From Puccinia triticina (taxonomy: Eukaryota; Basidiomycota; Pucciniomycetes; Pucciniales; Pucciniaceae), in NCBI RefSeq assembly GCF_026914185.1, contig NC_070563.1, positions 5,973,001 to 6,037,000 on the forward strand: 64,000 nt of DNA, in the 5' to 3' direction. Of this stretch, positions 58,431 to 64,000 are shown piece by piece (positions within the stretch are counted from its first letter, which is position 1; the number at the start of each line of letters is the position of its first letter). The notes below the pieces were generated by a model, which searched no databases, was not told the DNA's origin, and was given only the letters and a program-made list of their open reading frames with translations. Both the position numbers and the translations under genes were made by a program.

Positions 58431-58982
58431 TCCACCAGTAGTCTAGCAGCAGGGGATCCGCAAGATCCTGGTCACGCCCGGCAATCCGAGCTCACTTTTG
58501 GCATCTGCTTGGATGTGATCCATTGGGTTCCGCGGCGCGGTGAACTTGCTTCTGGATCAGCAAAAGACCGATATCCTTGCCTGACGCCTGGAGGGGAGAC
58601 TGATTGCCAAAAAAAATCCTATACACAACGGGTTAGTGAGTTGGTGTTTGTGAAGAGTTGGCGAGACGGGGGACAAACACATATTTGAGGACACATTATC
58701 AAGGTTGCCGCGCTTTTGCTATTGATTTCCAGTTACATCCCTGAATAGTTCCTCTTGGGAGTTCGCCAATCCATCATGTAGTGGAGAGGGTAGCAGGAAG
58801 AATACAAATCAAGCATAGAGTAGTCGGCGCCATCGTTACGAAGTGTGGGTGCGGATGCAATGAAGGCGGAGACAAGCGGGGCATAGGAACGAAGGAGCTA
58901 GGATGAGGGAGTGAGGTTTCAAGCGGTTCCCGTTGAATCCGCGGATCACGTAGTCGGGAGGGGCACGGAGATATATGGCCTT

Positions 58983-60037
58983 CTAGGCTGACCACCGGAA
59001 GCGGTGGCAGTCGTCGCAGAGGCGTCCCTTCGCAAGTGCGCGGGATAGGTGGGCTGGGAGCGGGTGCTGAGAGGCGGGAACAACTGGTAAGCCCGGCCGG
59101 GCCGCAGACTTGATCATACGGCTCAAGCAGCTTTCTGCTAGCGTTGGGGGGTCGCATGCGCAGGCCAGGATGCGAGCAAGCCGTCGCCGGCCTGAAGGCT
59201 GACGCGTGGGCGGTTCCACGCTCAGTTTCACCAGCTTCCATTGGCGGAGGCTCGCAGGCAGACAACCGAGCGGGTTGCCAGAGAGATTCAGCTTGCACAG
59301 GCCAGGAAAGACCAGCGGCAGACTCCGGGGGATTTCTAAGAGGAGAAGGGGGCATACGTCAGTCAACAAGCAAACCTGAGCCCAGTAGTCGTGTGTAATT
59401 AATACCTGTCAGTGAGTTCCGCGCAAGATCCAGATCTTTAATCCTGAGGATTATGTCTCGGGTCCGGTCTGAAAGTGAAGGGCAAAGAGGGCTGCTGGAG
59501 GAGAAGCCTAAGATCGGGCCAAACAACAAGTACCATGAGGTCACATTCTTGCAGCGTAGTCAGCTTGAAACCAGGAAGCGCGACTTGGCGGGATAGGCCC
59601 AAGAGAACGCGCTTGAGGGAATTGAGGACGGCCCAAGTGGGCAGGTCATACAGACCGACAATAGGCATATGAACCGGATGCTGACAGAATTCAGCCAGAA
59701 AATCCAACCTCAGTTCAAAATCTTCAAAACGGTCTATGCAGAGCAAGACCCCTACTTGTTCAATAATCTGACAGAGGTCAACATTTGTCTCTTGCTTTTG
59801 AAGCTTTGGCCACTTTTGTTGCATCACGGCCAGCGCCTTGGCTTCGTCTCGTTCTAAGCCTTGTTGATAGGTTTTTGAGTTGACTTCAGGATCATGGATG
59901 CGGCATTCAAGATCATCAAACCAGTGAGCTGTCTTTCCGAAGAAACCCAAACCCAAGCAAAAAACAAGGTATGAGCCAAACCAATCAGCTACATTGTCAT
60001 TGGCTTCATGAGTTAGAGGAACATTGATGACATACAT
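58983..60037 (-). CDS. Leucine-rich-repeat protein, partial or decayed
   Basis: The ATG at 60037 opens MYVINVPLTHEANDNVADWF; a charged helical segment follows (GLERDEAKALAVMQQKWPKL, then RFEDFELRLDFLAEFCQHP) leading to LYDLPTWAVLNSLKRVLL. Later exons read IKDLDLARNSLT and, across an intron ending CTCTTAG (about 59342), EIPRSLPLVFPGLCKLNLSG followed by NPLGCLPASLRQWKLVKLSV. The L-x-x-L-x-L-x-x-N pattern is that of leucine-rich repeats, normally a protein-interaction solenoid. The join between the first exon and the LRR exon is not in phase with standard splice sites, so it may be a pseudogene or wrongly joined. 58431-58982 shows only a Pro/Arg-rich frame of doubtful reality. Confidence 0.45.
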
Positions 60038-60203
60038 AGTATTGGGAGGAGTAATCCCAGCGATTTGAACAAGTTGGACAAATGGATTGGGGAGGCTACG
60101 GTGGGCGTTGGCACGGATTCAGTGGGCATGGCGCTGGCAAGGATGCGGTTGGCGTGGCTTTGGACCAAGGCAAGGCTGGTGCACGTGATGCGAGATGTTT
60201 GGA

Positions 60204-60516
60204 TATTTAAAGGGGGTGAGGTTTGTGTCCGCTGTCCCCCAGGGGGTCTGGTTTCGTCCCACCCCCTCCCTGGAGGCGCCCTAATTGCTTGATTAGGCCC
60301 CTCCTTGATGGCTCCTCACAGAGTCCTTCACAACCGGCCCTTTTTTGCTTGTTGCTTTGGCACGGCTGGAGGGTCAATTCAAGGTGCCTATTTCAGGTGT
60401 TTGGGAATTCTTTCAACTTGTCTATTGTGTGTGTCATATTTTTGTGGTGTTTCACAATAAAAGACACCAAAACTTAGATCTATGTTTCCACGTTTGTGTG
60501 GATTTAATAAACTTGG
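60204..60516 (+). repeat. TATA-to-polyA module, copy 4
   Basis: TATTTAAAGGGGG at 60204 is followed by GTCCCACCCCCTCCCTGG, GATTAGGCCCCTCCTTGATG and GGCTGGAGGGTCAA, ending TTTAATAAACTTGG. It follows the order of 15958-16237 with more divergence. Confidence 0.55.
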
Positions 60517-60716
60517 TTGAGCCGTGGTTGGAGGGGTCAACAAGCAGCTCTGGTTCCAAAGAAGACCTCAGTTTTTCCTGAAGTCTACTCCAAGACTATC
60601 TTCTCAAGGATGATGGCTCTGGGTTTCAATTTAGCCTTGGGCTGTATCTGACACCTGTCAAATCAAAACTTGGAGTATATATGGAAGACTAGAGTTCAAG
60701 GCGGGCAAGTATTGTC

Positions 60717-61150
60717 TATAAAAGGGGGGGTGGGTTTGTATGCTGTCCCTCAGCCAAGTCCAGCCGCTGTAATTCCAGCAGGTGGTTTGGTTCAAGCCCC
60801 TCCGCTGTTGCACTTGCACAGTTTGAGGGGAAAATACTTGTTGGCCCCCCTTTTGCATAATGCCTTCAATGCGGTGCGCTGGGAGCCATCCTCTCACTGT
60901 TTTTTGACCCTGCTAGACAGGGATGGACAGTGGGCCACGGTACATCAGCTTGCTGATGTTGAGTGGCAGGTTGTGGGCTTGTGGATTTGTGTATTGTTTT
61001 TTCATTGTGCTTTTTTGGGGAAACCTTTGACTTTTTTTCTACTTCTTTATGTGGGGGAAACCCTTGACTTTTTTTCCTGTTTTTTGGTAATTTGTAGGGG
61101 GAACCCTTGATTTTTTTTTCCATGATTCACTGGCTTTAATATACTTGGAT
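60717..61150 (+). repeat. TATA-to-polyA module, copy 5
   Basis: TATAAAAGGGGGGG at 60717, then CAAGCCCCTCCGCTGTTGCA, CAATGCGGTGCGCTGGGAG, GGGGAAACC repeats and TTTAATATACTTGGAT. It is the best match of copy 1 at 8440-8755, which has the same CCCCTCCGCTGT and GCGGCGCGCTGGG blocks. Confidence 0.55.
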
Positions 61151-61506
61151 ATGTGATTTGCAAAGGATTTTTGAAAACACTTTTTTAAAATTTTGTCCAA
61201 GCTTCTTGGAAAAGACAATACATTCTGTCAGCTGCTCTCGACGGTGGAACGGAACTGGTGGGTTTTTTCTTAGCCATTTTCTTTCAAGGGGGTGATGGTT
61301 GCAAAATCAATTTTCCAACGTAAGTCATGAATTAAGTGCTCAGGGTGAAATTGGAGTCATCTGAACCGCTTCTCAAAACTCAACCAAAAACATCACAGGT
61401 ATTTCCTCAACCCTCCTTTGTCTACACCTAGGGATTACTGCTTCTTGGCTTCTGATCCTTGGGCAAGCAAATAATAGATCAGACAAGATCAGAAGGAACA
61501 CATGAA

Positions 61507-61675
61507 GCTGGTCATCAGGAGGACTCATCCCTCTCAATGATTGGTGCTGGTCATTGGGAGGAAATGACCCTCTCAATGACCGGTGCTGGTCATTGGGAGG
61601 ACTCATCCCTCTTGTTGACCGGTGCTGGTCATTGGAGGACTCATCCCTCTCAATGACAGGTATAAACCGGTCATC
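61507..61675. repeat. 39-bp palindromic minisatellite, about four units
   Basis: Units read approximately GGTGCTGGTCATTGGGAGG followed by ACTCATCCCTCTCAATGACC. Each unit is an inverted repeat of its own halves (GGTCATTG..AGG against CCTCTCAATGACC). The core is the same as at 11255-11520. Confidence 0.85.
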
Positions 61676-62330
61676 TGGTGCAATACTATCACACTATCCA
61701 CTGCTCATACTACAACAGCTGTGACATACCTATGAAGAACTATTGGTCTGCCGTTTGTTCCTGCTCCAGGAACCGGATTCACATTTTTGGCCATCCTTGT
61801 GATTATCAGAGATGGGCATCAGTATTTCTGAGGAGGACAAAGGCCAAACTCAAGCAAAGCAAAATTGTGATGACTGCATACAACCAGCCATTCAATTATG
61901 TAATTCTGGACAACCAGCAACTGGCCAGGATTTCACATCACAAGCAATAAACTTTCTACCTCATCAGTTTTTCTTAGACTATTGGAATCGGGCTGTTGTT
62001 GTTAATTTTATTCATTTTTGTAAGTTCTATTGAGGCCAATGGAAAATCTAGGAAATATAGGAAAATCATTGGTTTTGCAAATTGGCAATGCAGATGAAGA
62101 AAAGGCATCACTCTGTTTCAATGTTTCATATCAGCAATCATTGTAAGATCAAAGAGAAAAGTGTGAGAAAGAAAGATCATCCAAGCAAAGACAAGAAATT
62201 AGATAGGATTGGGGATTATCAGAAACTCTTTCAGCTAGCTTTTTTTACTATTCAGTTCCACCAGGCCAAACATGAACATGCATTTTGGATTCTTGTGTAG
62301 CTCATGTAAAAATTGCCATTTTTTTCAATT
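61676..62330. other. Intergenic, AT-rich
   Basis: No gene identified; includes the 3' side of the minus-strand gene that ends at 62331. Confidence 0.35.
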
Positions 62331-63989
62331 TCACTCTACTAGTGCAAGAAGTTCTTCATCACTTGTAATGTTGTCCAACAATATCAACACATCATTGAAT
62401 GATGTGGTTAGAAATCGCATGACTGTGATAAATCGGAGATTAGAGGGATCCCTGTTCTTCTCAAGCTGACTTAACATTGTTATGTATCTTTTCAAATGAT
62501 ATCTGGATTTCTTGGATGCAATTTTGAGTTCATCTTTTTCTATTAGAAGAGAAGAAGCATTCCACATTTTTAATTCATGTTTTTGGAATTTTTGTTTTTC
62601 GCGCTGTGAACTTTCAGAAAGAGTGATTTCTTGGAATTCCGGGCCTTCTCCAAATATTGAAATAACCCTATTTTCATTCTGATCAACCAGGAAATCTAAT
62701 TTGGAAGGAAATACTTGCTTCTGAAGTTCAATTGCTTTTTTTCTGACGTAACACCGATGTAAAAGACTTGATATTAGCCCAAATAACTCTTCAAATGTAT
62801 GGATTTGATTGAAAATTCCTGAGTGTTTTTCCATATAAGCCATAAATATTCCAGGTTGATGGTAGTGCACAAGTAGTCTCAGCATTTCATGCAACAGCTT
62901 TAATTCAATCCATCTTTGTTTATGTAAGTTGTTATCCCTTATACATTTGATTTGTGATATAAAGGCAACTGTTTTTTGCAAGAATTCTCCAAATTGATCA
63001 TGATTTTCAGCTGTGAACTCTTTCTCATTTGACATGATTTTCCAAAAATAGAAATAAACTAGATCAAAATCTTCCCTCCAAGATCTTTGAACTGGAAGTT
63101 GCTGGTATTGGTGGTGAAGGTAAAGCAATTCAATGTTTTTCCAGGTGTCTGGCTCCAATACTGCCTTCATCAAACAAACAAATGTGAATTGATATATAAA
63201 TTTTGAATCAGCTTTTCAGAACTCATGAGGATATTCACACAAACAAAATGTGACTGACACTTGAGTATTTCTGCCATTTTTCTTGTGGAAGGGCATTCCT
63301 GGAGACTTAGTCTAAGGTTGAAGTTCAAGTAAATATTTTCCACATCATCTGGTCTTTCAGGCATATCATCTTGCAATCTATTAACAGGGAACCTGCTAAT
63401 AACATAAAAAAAGATCACATTTCCCCTATTTTCCTTGTTCAAGAAATGGGAAAGACTGCCTTCTTCAATAATTTGATGCTTTTGTATGTCAATGAATAAA
63501 TCAATCATGAGATCACTTCCTTTTTTCATTAGTAAAATTTTCCTTGATTCTGTGGATAAAAAAGGGTTCTGATTCCAAATCCAGAATGATTTTGCAACAG
63601 ATTTTAACAATCCCCATTCCCATCTCCCAACAACTAATTGGCTATTATCATCAGGTAAAATAGGTGTTTTGCCTCCTAGTCCTAACAATTCATTGAAGTC
63701 AAACTGCTGACCCCTCAACTCATGCATTCGTTTTTCAAACAGTGTTGTAATTGATACAAGCACTTCGTCAATTTCCTGCTGAAGTTGGATCTTCTTATTT
63801 TTTTCTGGTTCTAACCCCACAACTGCAGAACTCCACTTCTTCCACTCTTTTGATGTTTCCATATAGCACTCTGAAACCTTTTCCAATGATCCTGATTTCA
63901 ATTATAAATGTGCATCTGCCTCAGAATCAATTCATGCATGTAAAATTTAGTATAGTATGCTCACCAGCATGATCTTCCATCCTCGCCAT
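62331..63989 (-). CDS. Unrecognised three-exon protein, 503 residues
   Basis: Exons 63989-63965, 63891-63239 and 63164-62331 join in frame (introns GTGAGC...ATCAG and GTGAAT...GAAG). The ATG at 63989 gives MARMEDHAG, leading to SLEKVSECYMETSKEWKKWS; the stop is TGA at 62331. The protein is helical, charged and rich in Lys, Glu, Phe and Leu, with segments such as ELRGQQFDFNELLGLGGKTP, LVVGRWEWGLLKSVAKSFWI and KSRYHLKRYITMLSQLEKNR. I see no signal peptide, membrane segment or known motif. Codon use is strongly AT-rich, the opposite of EFR3. The clean splicing and absence of stops argue for an active gene. It could belong to a rust-specific expanded family; no function is proposed. Confidence 0.7.
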
Positions 63990-64000
63990 TTTGGAGGTTT
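63990..64000. other. Window edge
   Basis: Eleven bases upstream of the ATG at 63989; the promoter lies outside the window. Confidence 0.9.

Overview
The window looks like transposon-dense nuclear DNA from a basidiomycete, most likely a rust fungus (Pucciniales). The evidence is short spliceosomal introns (about 55-85 bp, GTRNGN...YAG), an EFR3 gene of fungal type, and a TE mix of Helitron, hAT, Tc1/mariner, Ty1-copia and tyrosine-recombinase retroelements. There are no bacterial-style operons, rRNA or CRISPR arrays. Two genes could be rebuilt end to end in frame with good splice sites and look intact: EFR3 (24.7-28.2 kb) and an unrecognised 503-codon gene (62.3-64.0 kb). A third clean five-exon gene (5.9-7.2 kb), beside the Helitron, encodes a candidate OB-fold/AT-hook protein.

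Layout, left to right. 0.3-4.8 kb: degraded Helitron Rep-helicase on the minus strand. 5.9-7.2 kb: the OB/AT-hook gene. 8.4-11.1 kb: a TATA-to-polyA repeat module and a broken hAT. 11.2-13.3 kb: minisatellites. 13.7-16.2 kb: a 173-bp tandem array between two outward-facing TATA modules. 17.9-21.4 kb: a second broken hAT. 21.6-24.4 kb: hairpin elements, a 41-bp minisatellite and a 663-bp MULE-like MITE. 24.7-28.2 kb: EFR3. 29.3-39.8 kb: a DIRS-order retroelement (Gag, RT-RNase H, tyrosine recombinase) split by a complete Ty1-copia element with two apparently identical 350-bp LTRs and a 5-bp target duplication. 41.5-42.3 kb: tail of a possible protein tyrosine phosphatase gene. 43.0-46.0 kb: a complete hAT with an 8-bp target duplication. 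46.4-47.9 kb: a decayed unidentified gene. 48.2-50.0 kb: an ATG2 tail fragment and a Tc1/mariner relic. 50.7-54.1 kb: another complete hAT with an 8-bp target duplication, sitting in an apparent intron of an unidentified gene and itself carrying a second 664-bp MITE. 57.9-60.0 kb: a CCT-delta relic and a leucine-rich-repeat gene. 60.2-61.7 kb: two more TATA modules and a minisatellite. 62.3-64.0 kb: the unrecognised gene.

The main window-wide signal is mutational. I count twelve in-frame TGA interruptions across the broken coding regions, and eleven of them are preceded by T. This is what TCGA to TTGA change would leave, and it resembles the TCG-directed RIP-like mutation known from other Pucciniomycotina. 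The copia element is the puzzle: its LTRs look identical (recent insertion), yet its single gag-pol frame holds three stops, so it may have been copied from an already dead parent. All joins and family calls were made by eye; no searches were run.
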